Positions 1 through 7,693 of a stretch of DNA of 64,000 nt are shown piece after piece. Origin of the DNA: Pseudomonas fluorescens (GTDB lineage Bacteria; Pseudomonadota; Gammaproteobacteria; Pseudomonadales; Pseudomonadaceae); NCBI RefSeq assembly GCF_000802965.1, contig NZ_JSAK01000008.1:161189-225188 (forward strand). Direction: 5' to 3'. Within the stretch, counting starts at the first letter, position 1; every line of letters begins with the position of its first letter. Under the pieces are notes generated by a model. The model was given only the letters and a program-made list of their open reading frames with translations, was not told where the DNA came from and made no database searches. A program made the translations under genes and the position numbers.

Positions 1-98
1 CAGCGGGCAGCAAGGCGTTCACGATTGCGCAGAATGATTGCGTGGCGCGGATGAGTGATGAGCGGTCGGAGTTTTTGGAGTCGATTGGGCAGGAGTAA
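1..98 (+). CDS. 3' end of an unidentified gene (truncated by window edge)
   Basis: An open frame enters from the left edge and stops at TAA 96-98, giving about 31 residues that end in SIGQE. No family is recognisable from this tail. It lies 9 nt before the XRE regulator gene and could be co-transcribed with it. A toxin partner is possible from position alone, but nothing in the visible residues proves that. Confidence 0.5.
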   Translation, partial: AGSKAFTIAQNDCVARMSDERSEFLESIGQE

Positions 99-107
99 CC
101 ACAAAGG

Positions 108-338
108 ATGGAAAACAGCATGATCCCTCACGAAGTTGTCAGCCGCATTGTCGATGGAGCGCTGCCAGTACGCGCCTGGCGCGAACACTTGAACCTTACA
201 CAGGATGAAGTGGCCAAACGCATGGGCATCTCCCAACCGGCGTTCGCCCAGCAGGAAACGGTCGCAAAGCCGCGCAGAGCGACTCGTGGAAAAATCGCGG
301 CGGCTTTTGGCATCAACGCCAGTCAACTTGAGCTGTAA
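108..338 (+). CDS. XRE-family helix-turn-helix protein, probable antitoxin
   Basis: This is a 76-residue DNA-binding protein. The HTH runs from about residue 26 (LNLTQDEVAKRMGISQPAFAQQE), with the typical continuation of conserved Arg residues and KIAAAFGI. Related Pseudomonas antitoxins as I know them carry an extra N-terminal segment before the IPHEVVSR stretch; here it is missing, so the protein looks N-terminally short. ATG 108 and ATG 120 are both possible starts and neither has a clearly better ribosome site. Its position just after another frame suggests a two-gene unit. An antitoxin role is inferred. Confidence 0.7.
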   Translation: MENSMIPHEVVSRIVDGALPVRAWREHLNLTQDEVAKRMGISQPAFAQQETVAKPRRATRGKIAAAFGINASQLEL

Positions 339-371
339 GCTTCACGCCTTCAGCCAGAAAAGGGATTCAAC

Positions 372-788
372 ATGAAAGTCTGCGGCATCGAAATCAAAGG
401 CAGCGAAGCGATCATTGCCGTGGCCGACCTCGAAGGCTCGGCGCTGAGCCATGTAGCGCTCGCCACCAAGAAAATTGCCCTAGACGATGACGACGAAGCC
501 GCCAACGTCAAAGTCTTCGCGGCTCAGGTTGCTTCGTTCGTGCGCGAGAATTCGATTGATCGGATCGCGATAAAAAAACGCAGCAAGAAAGGTGAGTTTG
601 CCGGTGGGCCGACGACGTTCAAGATCGAGGGGATTTTCCAGTTGCTGGAGAATTGTGAGGTGACGCTTTTGTCGCCACAGACGATCAATGCGCAAGCCAA
701 GAAGCACGGTTTTGAACCGCCGACGACGTTGAACAAATATCAGCATGAGGCGTACAAGGCGGCGTGTTCGGCGTTGATGAAGAAATAA
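372..788 (+). CDS. DUF3010 family protein
   Basis: The 138-residue protein begins MKVCGIEIKGSEAII and matches the DUF3010 pattern: a Holliday-resolvase/RNase H-like opening strand (GIEIKG) and a C-terminal KYQHEAYKAA helix. The family is widespread in gamma-proteobacteria and has no established function. The gene lies 33 nt after the XRE gene on the same strand and is followed by a REP pair. A RNase H-like fold is suggested only by the first strand pattern. Confidence 0.8.
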   Translation: MKVCGIEIKGSEAIIAVADLEGSALSHVALATKKIALDDDDEAANVKVFAAQVASFVRENSIDRIAIKKRSKKGEFAGGPTTFKIEGIFQLLENCEVTLLSPQTINAQAKKHGFEPPTTLNKYQHEAYKAACSALMKK

Positions 789-803
789 CCGCAACACATC
801 CTG

Positions 804-886
804 TGTAGGAGCCGGCTTGCTGGCGATGAAGCCAGTGGCATCATGGTGATCTTTCGTTTGCCATCGCCAGCAAGCCGGCTCCTACA
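804..886. repeat. REP inverted pair (GGAGCCGGCTTGCTGGCGA type)
   Basis: Two facing copies of TGTAGGAGCCGGCTTGCTGG are separated by a short spacer, between the DUF3010 gene and the end of cdhR. The two genes converge here. Confidence 0.9.
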
Positions 887-900
887 GGTTCCCCGGGTGT

Positions 901-1845
901 TTATGCTTTCGCGGTACGCCGATCTTCCCGCGGACAACGCTCAAACTTCGCCCGATAACTGCGGGTGAAATACGATGGCGATTCAAACCCGCAGGCAATA
1001 CTCACTTCCAACACGCTCATGTCGGTCTGTCGCAGCAGCTGCCGCGCTTTTTCCAGCCTTAATCGCAGATAGAAATTGCTCGGTGTGTCGTTGAGATGCA
1101 GACGAAACAGCCGCTCTAGCTGCCGCCGCGTCACCTTGATCGATTCCGCCAATTCCAGCGTACTCAACGGCGGTTCGCTGTGTTGCTCCATCTCACCGAT
1201 GACCTGCACCAGTTTCTTGTTGCTGATCCCATATCGCGTGGCAACTTCCATGCGCTGGTGGTCTTTGCGCGGGCGGATGCGCCCGAGCACGAATTGCTCG
1301 CTGACCTGGATCGCCAGTTCCGGGCCGTGGGCCTGGGCGATCAGATCCAGCATTAAATCAATGGAAGCGGTACCGCCCGCAGAGGTAATACGCCGACGGT
1401 CGATCTCGAACAGCTCCTGGGTGACGCTGAGCTGCGGATAGGACTCCTTGAAGGCGTCGATGGCTTCCCAGTGCAGGGTCAGGCGATGGCCGTCGAGCAG
1501 GCCCGCCTCGGCGAGGATGAAACTGCCGGTGTCGATGGCGCCGAGGGTCACGCCTTCGTTGTCCAGCCGCCGTAGCCAGTGTTCCAGCGCTGGAGTGGTG
1601 AACTTCAACGGCTCGAAGCCGGCGACCACCAATAATGTCGCTCCTTTTTTCAACGGCTCCAACGCTGCATCGGCGTTGACCGACATGCCGTTACTGGCCA
1701 AAACCGCGCCACCATCGGCGCTCAGCACATGCCAGCGATACAGCTCACCACGAAAACGATTGGCGACCCGCAGCGGCTCGATGGCCGAGATAAATCCAAT
1801 GGCCGAGAAACCCGGCATCAACAAGAAATAGAAATCCTGGGACAT
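901..1845 (-). CDS. cdhR: Carnitine catabolism transcriptional activator CdhR (GATase1-AraC)
   Basis: This 314-residue protein joins an N-terminal DJ-1/PfpI (GATase1-like) domain (FLLMPGFSAIGFISAIEPLRVANRF) to a C-terminal AraC double HTH (LELAESIKVTRRQLERLFRLHLNDTPSNFYLRLRLEKARQLL). It stands divergent from caiX-cdhCAB, the arrangement of P. aeruginosa cdhR, which activates carnitine catabolism in response to carnitine. ATG 1845 (MSQDFYFLLM) is preferred to the longer frame because homologues start there. The shared 209-nt promoter region carries a tandem repeat at 1930-1964 that could be its binding site. Confidence 0.88.
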   Translation of the reverse strand: MSQDFYFLLMPGFSAIGFISAIEPLRVANRFRGELYRWHVLSADGGAVLASNGMSVNADAALEPLKKGATLLVVAGFEPLKFTTPALEHWLRRLDNEGVTLGAIDTGSFILAEAGLLDGHRLTLHWEAIDAFKESYPQLSVTQELFEIDRRRITSAGGTASIDLMLDLIAQAHGPELAIQVSEQFVLGRIRPRKDHQRMEVATRYGISNKKLVQVIGEMEQHSEPPLSTLELAESIKVTRRQLERLFRLHLNDTPSNFYLRLRLEKARQLLRQTDMSVLEVSIACGFESPSYFTRSYRAKFERCPREDRRTAKA

Positions 1846-1929
1846 GGAGCGTACTCGATGGCACGTAACGTGAGGACGGGTAGCGTGAGGATGTTGATAC
1901 GCCACTTGCCACAGGCATTCAAGAGGACA

Positions 1930-1964
1930 GGTCGCTGCAGTGCAAGTGCTGGTCGCCGCAGTGC
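1930..1964. promoter_or_regulatory. Tandem repeat with 21-bp period, candidate CdhR site
   Basis: GGTCGCTGCAGTGC at 1930-1943 is repeated as GGTCGCCGCAGTGC at 1951-1964. The copies differ at one of 14 positions and are 21 bp apart, which is two helical turns. AraC-family activators usually bind such direct repeats. The site lies about 90 nt upstream of the caiX start and the same distance from cdhR. Assignment to CdhR is inferred from location. Confidence 0.5.
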
Positions 1965-2054
1965 GCTTTCATGGCTGATTTGCTGCGTAACGTGTCATCA
2001 CCGGCGCATCAGACGCCGGAACTCACAATAATGAAACTGCCGAGGAACCTGAGA

Positions 2055-2999
2055 ATGAAACGACTGATCAGCAGCTGTGTTCTTGCACTCAGTGGTACCG
2101 CTTTGCTGAGCGCCAGCGTCATGGCCGCCGAACCCGCCTCTTGCCAGAATGTGCGCATGGGCGTGGTGAACTGGACCGACGTCATCGCCACGAGCGCGAT
2201 GACCCAGGTATTGCTCGATGGCCTCGGCTACAACACCAAACAAACCAGTGCGTCCCAGCAAATCATCTTCGCCGGGATTCGCGATCAGCGCCTGGACCTG
2301 TTCCTGGGTTACTGGAACCCGCTGATGACCCAGACCATCACCCCGTTCGTCGACGCCAACCAGGTCCAAGTGCTTGAAGCGCCCAGCCTGAAAGATGCCC
2401 GCGCCACCCTCGCCGTTCCGACCTACCTCGCCGACAAAGGCCTGAAAACCTTCGCTGACATCGCCAAGTTCGAAAAAGAACTGGGCGGCAAGATCTACGG
2501 CATCGAGCCGGGCTCGGGCGCCAACACCCAGATCAAGGCGATGATCACCAAGAACCAGTTCGGCCTCGGCAAGTTCCAGTTGGTCGAGTCCAGCGAGGCC
2601 GGCATGCTCGCCGCGGTGGATCGCGCCGTGCGCCGCAAGGAAGCCGTGGTGTTCTTCGGCTGGGCGCCGCACCCGATGAACGTCAACGTGCAAATGACCT
2701 ACCTCACCGGCAGCGAAGACGCCCTCGGCCCGGACGAAGGCATGGCCACGGTGTGGACCGTCACCGCGCCTAAATACGCCGAACAATGCCCGAACATCGG
2801 CCGCCTGCTGAGCAATCTGACGTTCACCGCCGAAGATGAGAGCCGGATGATGCAGCCGTTGCTGGATCACAAGGACGCCTTCGAATCGGCAAGGCAATGG
2901 CTGAAAGACCATCCGCAAGACAAGCAGCGCTGGCTCGAAGGCGTCACTACCTTCGACGGCAAACCGGCGGCTGAAAATCTGAAACTGACCAGCAAGTAA
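2055..2999 (+). CDS. caiX: Carnitine-binding periplasmic protein CaiX
   Basis: This is a 314-residue ABC-type substrate-binding protein of the ProX/OpuAC family. A signal peptide ends near SVMA-AEPASC. Family features include MGVVNWTDVIATSAMTQVLLDGLGY near the N terminus and YGIEPGSGANTQIK mid-protein. ATG 2055 is chosen because GAGGAA lies 8 nt upstream; the ATG at 2031 has no such site. As first gene of caiX-cdhC-cdhA-cdhB it should deliver carnitine to the choline-type permease encoded elsewhere (choWV here), as reported for P. aeruginosa CaiX. Confidence 0.88.
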   Translation: MKRLISSCVLALSGTALLSASVMAAEPASCQNVRMGVVNWTDVIATSAMTQVLLDGLGYNTKQTSASQQIIFAGIRDQRLDLFLGYWNPLMTQTITPFVDANQVQVLEAPSLKDARATLAVPTYLADKGLKTFADIAKFEKELGGKIYGIEPGSGANTQIKAMITKNQFGLGKFQLVESSEAGMLAAVDRAVRRKEAVVFFGWAPHPMNVNVQMTYLTGSEDALGPDEGMATVWTVTAPKYAEQCPNIGRLLSNLTFTAEDESRMMQPLLDHKDAFESARQWLKDHPQDKQRWLEGVTTFDGKPAAENLKLTSK

Positions 3000-3073
3000 A
3001 CCTCATTTGAACCACCGACTCGCAGCCCGACAGGGCTGCGAACGGGACCACTACGCCTGAAGGAAACCGCCAC

Positions 3074-3961
3074 ATGAACCACGACGTCATCATCACCTGC
3101 GCACTCACCGGTGCTGGCGACACGACCGCCAAGAGCCCACACGTGCCGGTCACCCCGAAACAGATCGCCGCTGCCGCCGTGGAAGCCGCTAAGGCCGGCG
3201 CCACCGTGGTGCACTGCCACGTTCGCGACCCGCAAACCGGCAAGTTCAGCCGTGACGTGGCGCTCTACCGCGAAGTGATGGAGCGCATCCGCGAGGCCGA
3301 CGTCGACATCATCGTCAACCTCACCGCCGGCATGGGCGGCGACTTGGAAATCGGCGCGGGCGAGAGCCCGATGGAGTTCGGTCCGAACACCGATCTAGTC
3401 GGCCCGCTGACCCGCCTGGCCCATGTCGAAGAATTGCTACCGGAAATCTGCACCCTCGATTGCGGCACCCTGAACTTCGGCGATGGCGACACCATTTACG
3501 TCTCCACCCCGGCCCAGCTGCGTGCTGGCGCCAAACGCATTCAAGAGCTGGGCGTTAAGGCCGAGCTGGAAATCTTCGACACCGGGCACCTGTGGTTCGC
3601 CAAACAGATGATCAAGGAAGGCTTGCTCGACAACCCGCTGTTCCAGCTCTGCCTGGGCATCCCGTGGGGCGCTCCGGCGGATACCACCACCATGAAAGCC
3701 ATGGTCGACAACCTGCCGGCCGACGCCGTCTGGGCCGGTTTCGGCATCGGTCGCATGCAAATGCCAATGGCGGCGCAAGCGGTGCTGCTGGGCGGCAACG
3801 TTCGGGTCGGTCTGGAGGACAATCTTTGGCTGGACAAGGGTGTACTGGCGACCAACGGCCAACTGGTCGAACGCGCGGCAGAAATCCTCAGCCGCCTCGG
3901 CGCCCGCGTACTGACCCCGGCTGAAGGCCGCAAAAAAATGGGCCTGACCCAACGCGGCTGA
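3074..3961 (+). CDS. cdhC: 3-dehydrocarnitine cleavage enzyme (BKACE, DUF849)
   Basis: This 295-residue TIM-barrel enzyme belongs to the beta-keto acid cleavage family. Metal-ligand motif [17 protein letters not shown] and strand [11 protein letters not shown] are present. In carnitine catabolism it condenses 3-dehydrocarnitine with acetyl-CoA to give betainyl-CoA and acetoacetate. Start ATG 3074 follows an AAGGAAA site. It is the second gene of the carnitine operon, 74 nt after caiX. Confidence 0.9.
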   Translation: MNHDVIITCALTGAGDTTAKSPHVPVTPKQIAAAAVEAAKAGATVVHCHVRDPQTGKFSRDVALYREVMERIREADVDIIVNLTAGMGGDLEIGAGESPMEFGPNTDLVGPLTRLAHVEELLPEICTLDCGTLNFGDGDTIYVSTPAQLRAGAKRIQELGVKAELEIFDTGHLWFAKQMIKEGLLDNPLFQLCLGIPWGAPADTTTMKAMVDNLPADAVWAGFGIGRMQMPMAAQAVLLGGNVRVGLEDNLWLDKGVLATNGQLVERAAEILSRLGARVLTPAEGRKKMGLTQRG

Positions 3962-3977
3962 GCCCCACACAACAAAA

Positions 3978-4068
3978 CCTGTAGGAGCCGCCGAAGGCTG
4001 CGATCTTTTGATCTTGTTTTTTAAAAAGCCAAAGTCAAAAGATCGCAGCCTTCGGCAGCTCCTACAGG
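3978..4068. repeat. REP inverted pair (GCCGAAGGCTGCGATCTTTT type)
   Basis: Facing copies of CTGTAGGAGC[C/T]GCCGAAGG with GATCTTTTGATC-like inner flanks lie inside the carnitine operon, between cdhC and cdhA. Confidence 0.9.
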
Positions 4069-4095
4069 ATTCAGCGAATCTTTTAGGACGCCACA

Positions 4096-5061
4096 ATGAC
4101 CTTCATTACCGAAATCAAAACCTTCGCTGCGCTGGGCAGCGGTGTCATCGGCAGCGGCTGGGTGTCTCGCGCCCTCGCCCACGGCCTGGATGTGGTGGCC
4201 TGGGACCCGGCGCCCGGTGCCGAAGCCGCACTGCGCAAACGCGTGGCCAATGCATGGGGCGCGTTGGAGAAACAAGGCCTGGCACCCGGCGCCTCGCAAG
4301 ATCGCCTGCGCTTCGTCGACACCATCGAAGAATGCGTGCGCGACGCCGACTTCATCCAGGAAAGTGCTCCGGAACGCCTGGAGCTGAAACTGGAACTGCA
4401 CAGCAAAATCAGCGCGGCGGCCAAGCCTGATGCCCTGATCGGTTCGAGCACCTCCGGCTTGTTGCCGAGCGAATTCTACGAGAGCGCCACGCACCCGGAA
4501 CGCTGCGTCGTCGGTCACCCGTTTAACCCGGTGTACCTGCTGCCCTTGGTCGAAGTGGTCGGCGGCAAAAATACTGCGCCCGAAGCCGTGCAAGCGGCGA
4601 TGAAAGTCTATGAATCCCTCGGCATGCGCCCGCTGCATGTACGCAAGGAAGTGCCGGGGTTCATCGCCGACCGTTTGCTCGAAGCGCTATGGCGCGAGGC
4701 CTTGCACCTGGTCAACGACGGCGTGGCGACCACTGGCGAAATCGACGATGCAATTCGTTTTGGCGCGGGTCTGCGCTGGTCGTTCATGGGGACGTTCCTG
4801 ACCTACACTCTGGCCGGCGGCGATGCCGGCATGCGCCACTTCATGGCGCAGTTCGGCCCGGCGCTGCAGTTGCCGTGGACTTATCTGCCGGCGCCGGAAC
4901 TGACCGATAAGTTGATTGATGACGTGGTGGATGGCACCAGTGATCAACTCGGCAAGCACAGCATTTCGGCATTGGAGCGCTATCGTGATGACTGCCTGCT
5001 CGCGGTGCTGGAGGCAGTGAAGACCACCAAAGAGAAGCATGGGATGGCGTTTGCCGAATAA
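4096..5061 (+). CDS. cdhA: L-carnitine 3-dehydrogenase
   Basis: The 321-residue protein is a 3-hydroxyacyl-CoA dehydrogenase-type enzyme. A Rossmann motif ([17 protein letters not shown]) lies at the N terminus, followed by the family stretches [11 protein letters not shown] and [15 protein letters not shown]. It oxidises L-carnitine to 3-dehydrocarnitine with NAD+. The length and context fit CdhA. Start ATG 4096 has TTAGGACG upstream. It lies between cdhC and cdhB. Confidence 0.92.
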   Translation: MTFITEIKTFAALGSGVIGSGWVSRALAHGLDVVAWDPAPGAEAALRKRVANAWGALEKQGLAPGASQDRLRFVDTIEECVRDADFIQESAPERLELKLELHSKISAAAKPDALIGSSTSGLLPSEFYESATHPERCVVGHPFNPVYLLPLVEVVGGKNTAPEAVQAAMKVYESLGMRPLHVRKEVPGFIADRLLEALWREALHLVNDGVATTGEIDDAIRFGAGLRWSFMGTFLTYTLAGGDAGMRHFMAQFGPALQLPWTYLPAPELTDKLIDDVVDGTSDQLGKHSISALERYRDDCLLAVLEAVKTTKEKHGMAFAE

Positions 5062-5071
5062 CCGCAGTCAC

Positions 5072-5206
5072 CTGTGGCGAGGGAGCTTGCTCCCGCTCGG
5101 CCGCGCAGCGGTCGTAAAACCAGTGAATGCGATCTGTCTGTTATGCCGCGTTTCGAGGTTTTGGGACTGCTTCGCAGTCCAGCGGGAGCAAGCTCCCTCG
5201 CCACAA
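5072..5206. repeat. REP inverted pair (GTGGCGAGGGAGCTTGCTCCCGC type), long spacer
   Basis: Facing copies of TGTGGCGAGGGAGCTTGCTC enclose about 90 nt with a further small inverted segment. The pair separates cdhA from cdhB. Confidence 0.88.
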
Positions 5207-5240
5207 ATGTGTATGCCAGCAACTATCTGTGGAGTGCTTT

Positions 5241-5717
5241 ATGCCCACCCTCACCACCTACCAGACCAGAATCATCCCCGACTGGGTCGACTACAACGGC
5301 CACCTGCGCGACGCCTTCTACCTGCTGATTTTCAGCTACGCCACCGATGCGTTGATGGATCGCCTCGGCATGGACAGCAACAACCGCGAAGCCAGCGGTA
5401 ATTCACTGTTCACCCTGGAACTACACCTCAACTATCTGCATGAAGTGAAGCTCGACGCTGATGTCGAAGTGCGCACGCAGATCATCGCCCACGACGCCAA
5501 ACGTCTGCACCTCTATCACAGCCTGTATTTGATAGGCGATGACAAGGAGCTGGCAGGCAACGAGCAAATGCTGCTGCACGTCGACCTCGACGGACCGCGC
5601 TCCACGCCGTTCAGCGAAGTAACGTTGGGCAAGCTGCAAGCCATCGTCGCCGAACAGGCCGACCTGCCCGCCCCCGCCTACATCGGCCGAGTGATCGCGT
5701 TACCACCCAAAAAATAA
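5241..5717 (+). CDS. cdhB: Betainyl-CoA thioesterase (hotdog fold)
   Basis: This is a 158-residue 4HBT-type hotdog thioesterase. The signature WVDYNGHLRDAFYLLIFSYATDALMDRLG carries the family catalytic Asp (D of VDYNGH). It would release glycine betaine and CoA from betainyl-CoA, the last step of the carnitine to betaine route. ATG 5241 is preferred over the longer frame because the extra residues are encoded by the REP pair and GGAG lies 6 nt upstream of this ATG. Confidence 0.88.
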   Translation: MPTLTTYQTRIIPDWVDYNGHLRDAFYLLIFSYATDALMDRLGMDSNNREASGNSLFTLELHLNYLHEVKLDADVEVRTQIIAHDAKRLHLYHSLYLIGDDKELAGNEQMLLHVDLDGPRSTPFSEVTLGKLQAIVAEQADLPAPAYIGRVIALPPKK

Positions 5718-5731
5718 CAAGGAGATCGCCA

Positions 5732-6895
5732 TTGAATACCGCCGCCGCTTTTGCCGACTTCCGTACTTATCCGTTGATCAGCGCGCTGTCAGGCGTGCAG
5801 GCCATGGCGGATCGTGTTCTGGTGAAGTGGGCCGATAACCGTGTCAGCCCGTTTCATCATCAATGGCTGCGGGACAACTGCCCGTGCCCGCAATGCGTCT
5901 ACCCGGTGACCCGCGAGCAGGTGCTGGAAATCGTCGACGTGCCAGAAAACCGGACACCCGCCGAAACCCGCATCGATGCCGAGGGTTGCCTGTGCATCCA
6001 GTGGCAGGACGATCACCTCAGCCGCTTCGATCCTGGCTGGTTGCGCGCCCACGCTTACGACGACGAGTCCCGTGCCGAGCGCCGCGCCGGCAAGGCGAAA
6101 GCCAGACTCTGGCGCAGTGATTTGCAGCTGCCAGTGTTCGATTACCAAGCGCTGATGAACGACAACGACGCCTTGTTGCAATGGCTGCTGGCGGTGCGTG
6201 ACGTCGGCCTGACCCAGGTTCGTGGCGTACCGACCGAGCCCGGCTCCTTGAAGCTGATCGCCCAGCGCATTTCCTTCATCCGCGAGAGCAATTTCGGCGT
6301 GCTGTTCAACGTGCAATCCAAGGCTGATGCCGATAGCAATGCCTACACCGCGTTCAACTTGCCGCTGCACAGCGATCTGCCGACTCGCGAGCTGCAACCG
6401 GGGCTGCAATTCCTTCATTGCCTGGTCAATGATGCCGAGGGTGGCGAGAGCATTTTTGTCGACGGTTTTGCCATCGCCGAAGCGTTACGCCTGGAAGATC
6501 CCGAGTCGTTCAAGAGTCTCTGCGAAATCCCCGTGGAATTCCGCAATAAAGACCGTCACAGCGACTACCGCTGCCTGGCGCCGATCATCGCGCTGGATCC
6601 TTTGGGGCAGGTGTCGGAAATTCGCATGGCGAACTTTTTGCGGGGTCCGTTTGATGCATCGGTGGAGCAGATGCCCAAGCTCTATCGTGCGTATCGACGG
6701 TTTATTGCGATGACCCGCGAGCCCCGGTTCCGGTTGATGCAAAGGCTCAATCCGGGCGAGTTGTGGTGCTTCGACAACCGCCGCACTTTGCACGCGCGCA
6801 ATGCGTTTGATCCCGCCACCGGGGCGCGGCATTTCCAGGGGTGTTATGTGGATCGGGATGAGTTGTTGTCGCGGATCCTCGTTTTGCAACGCTAG
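5732..6895 (+). CDS. Gamma-butyrobetaine dioxygenase (hydroxylase)
   Basis: The 387-residue protein has an N-terminal DUF971 zinc-binding domain (RDNCPCPQC, Cys 50, 52, 55) and a TauD/BBOX 2-oxoglutarate oxygenase domain. The Fe(II) triad reads H213-x-D215 (LPLHSDLP) and H354 (RTLHARNAF), with R366 suited to bind 2-oxoglutarate. It hydroxylates gamma-butyrobetaine to L-carnitine, so it feeds the cdh enzymes encoded just upstream. The start is TTG 5732, 5 nt after AAGGAGAT; the next ATG would cut into the first domain. The gene lies 14 nt after cdhB and is surely co-transcribed. Confidence 0.9.
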   Translation: MNTAAAFADFRTYPLISALSGVQAMADRVLVKWADNRVSPFHHQWLRDNCPCPQCVYPVTREQVLEIVDVPENRTPAETRIDAEGCLCIQWQDDHLSRFDPGWLRAHAYDDESRAERRAGKAKARLWRSDLQLPVFDYQALMNDNDALLQWLLAVRDVGLTQVRGVPTEPGSLKLIAQRISFIRESNFGVLFNVQSKADADSNAYTAFNLPLHSDLPTRELQPGLQFLHCLVNDAEGGESIFVDGFAIAEALRLEDPESFKSLCEIPVEFRNKDRHSDYRCLAPIIALDPLGQVSEIRMANFLRGPFDASVEQMPKLYRAYRRFIAMTREPRFRLMQRLNPGELWCFDNRRTLHARNAFDPATGARHFQGCYVDRDELLSRILVLQR

Positions 6896-6910
6896 ACCGC
6901 GTCATCGTTC

Positions 6911-6973
6911 ATCGCGGGCAAGCCCGCTCCCACAGGTTTTTGCGATCCCTGTGGGAGCGGGCTTGCCCGCGAT
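6911..6973. repeat. REP inverted pair (GGGAGCGGGCTTGCCCGCGA type)
   Basis: Facing copies of TCGCGGGCAAGCCCGCTCCC lie just after the dioxygenase gene. The rest of the 368-nt gap to 7264 holds only the minus-strand terminator and candidate RNA listed next. Confidence 0.9.
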
Positions 6974-7013
6974 GGGGTGCGAACAGGCAACACAAAATCC
7001 CGGATTGACAGGC

Positions 7014-7049
7014 AAAAAAAACCCCGATCAAGCCGTGACAAGATCGGAG
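7014..7049 (-). terminator. Intrinsic terminator, minus strand
   Basis: Minus-strand reading gives CTCCGATC (7049-7042), a 12-nt loop, GATCGGGG (7029-7022) and eight T (7021-7014). The stem is 8 bp with one G-T pair. Confidence 0.75.
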
Positions 7050-7156
7050 CTGAGGAGGGTACTGTTGAGGAGCCGTTGCGCGAGGGTGACCAAACCTTCG
7101 TGAAGCGAGCTGAGTCCAGTGTGCCGACTCTCTTCGCAGGCAAATAGCCCGAAAAC
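7014..7156 (-). ncRNA. Candidate minus-strand small RNA ending in a strong terminator
   Basis: On the minus strand, TTGTCG (7190-7185) and TATGAA (7168-7163) are 16 nt apart and resemble a sigma70 promoter. About 140 nt further on there is a textbook intrinsic terminator, and no minus-strand coding frame with a ribosome site lies between them. Neither neighbour on the minus strand (gbdR, stop at 7694) is close enough to use this terminator without crossing a REP pair and a plus-strand gene. The RNA is inferred. Confidence 0.35.
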
Positions 7157-7263
7157 GACCTGTTCATAGTCATTGCGGCCATTGCGACAAATCGCCCTTG
7201 CCGCCACTCCGTGCCACTACCAGAATCGAGCCACGACACCGTTCCCTGAAGAAGGATTGCGTC

Positions 7264-7527
7264 ATGATGTACGCCGATTTGATAGACCAGGAAGACCTGT
7301 TGGGCCAACTGAAAGCGTTGGGATTTCAAGTACCGAGCGGCGCCACGGCCGAGCAGGCTTGTGAATGTGCAGTGCGGGGTTTGAACATCGAACGGGCAAC
7401 CGAGTTGCGGACCATGGTCAAGCAGATGTACACCAGCAGCGCGACCATCCTGCCGGCGGTACGTCAGGCCATCGACAAGCAGTTGCTGCCGGCGTTGGCG
7501 GAGTTTCAGCAGAGCCGTAGCGCCTGA
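7264..7527 (+). CDS. Small conserved hypothetical protein next to gbdR
   Basis: This 87-residue, probably helical, soluble protein (MMYADLIDQEDLLGQLKALGF) is not recognised as a member of any characterised family. It has no signal peptide or membrane segment. ATG 7264 has AAGGA 7 nt upstream. P. aeruginosa also has a small hypothetical gene beside gbdR (PA5381 region), so it may be the same locus. A link to betaine metabolism is suggested only by location. Confidence 0.65.
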   Translation: MMYADLIDQEDLLGQLKALGFQVPSGATAEQACECAVRGLNIERATELRTMVKQMYTSSATILPAVRQAIDKQLLPALAEFQQSRSA

Positions 7528-7545
7528 GGGCCGAGGTGTAACACT

Positions 7546-7680
7546 CTGTGGCGAGGGAGCTTGCTCCCGCTCGAGCGCGAAGCGGTCGAAAACCCGGTAA
7601 ATGCAACCTACCGGGAAGATCGCATATACCGGACTTGGGGCTGCTGCGCAGCCCAGCGGGAGCAAGCTCCCTCGCCACAA
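7546..7680. repeat. REP inverted pair (GTGGCGAGGGAGCTTGCTCCCGC type)
   Basis: Facing copies flank about 90 nt and lie between the convergent small gene and gbdR. Confidence 0.88.
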
Positions 7681-7693
7681 AAGCGCCTCTGCT

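Noticed and set aside
6892..7680. 262-residue minus-strand frame crossing two REP pairs
   Set aside because: Both ends are encoded by REP sequence and the middle covers the intrinsic terminator and the antisense of a better-supported small gene.
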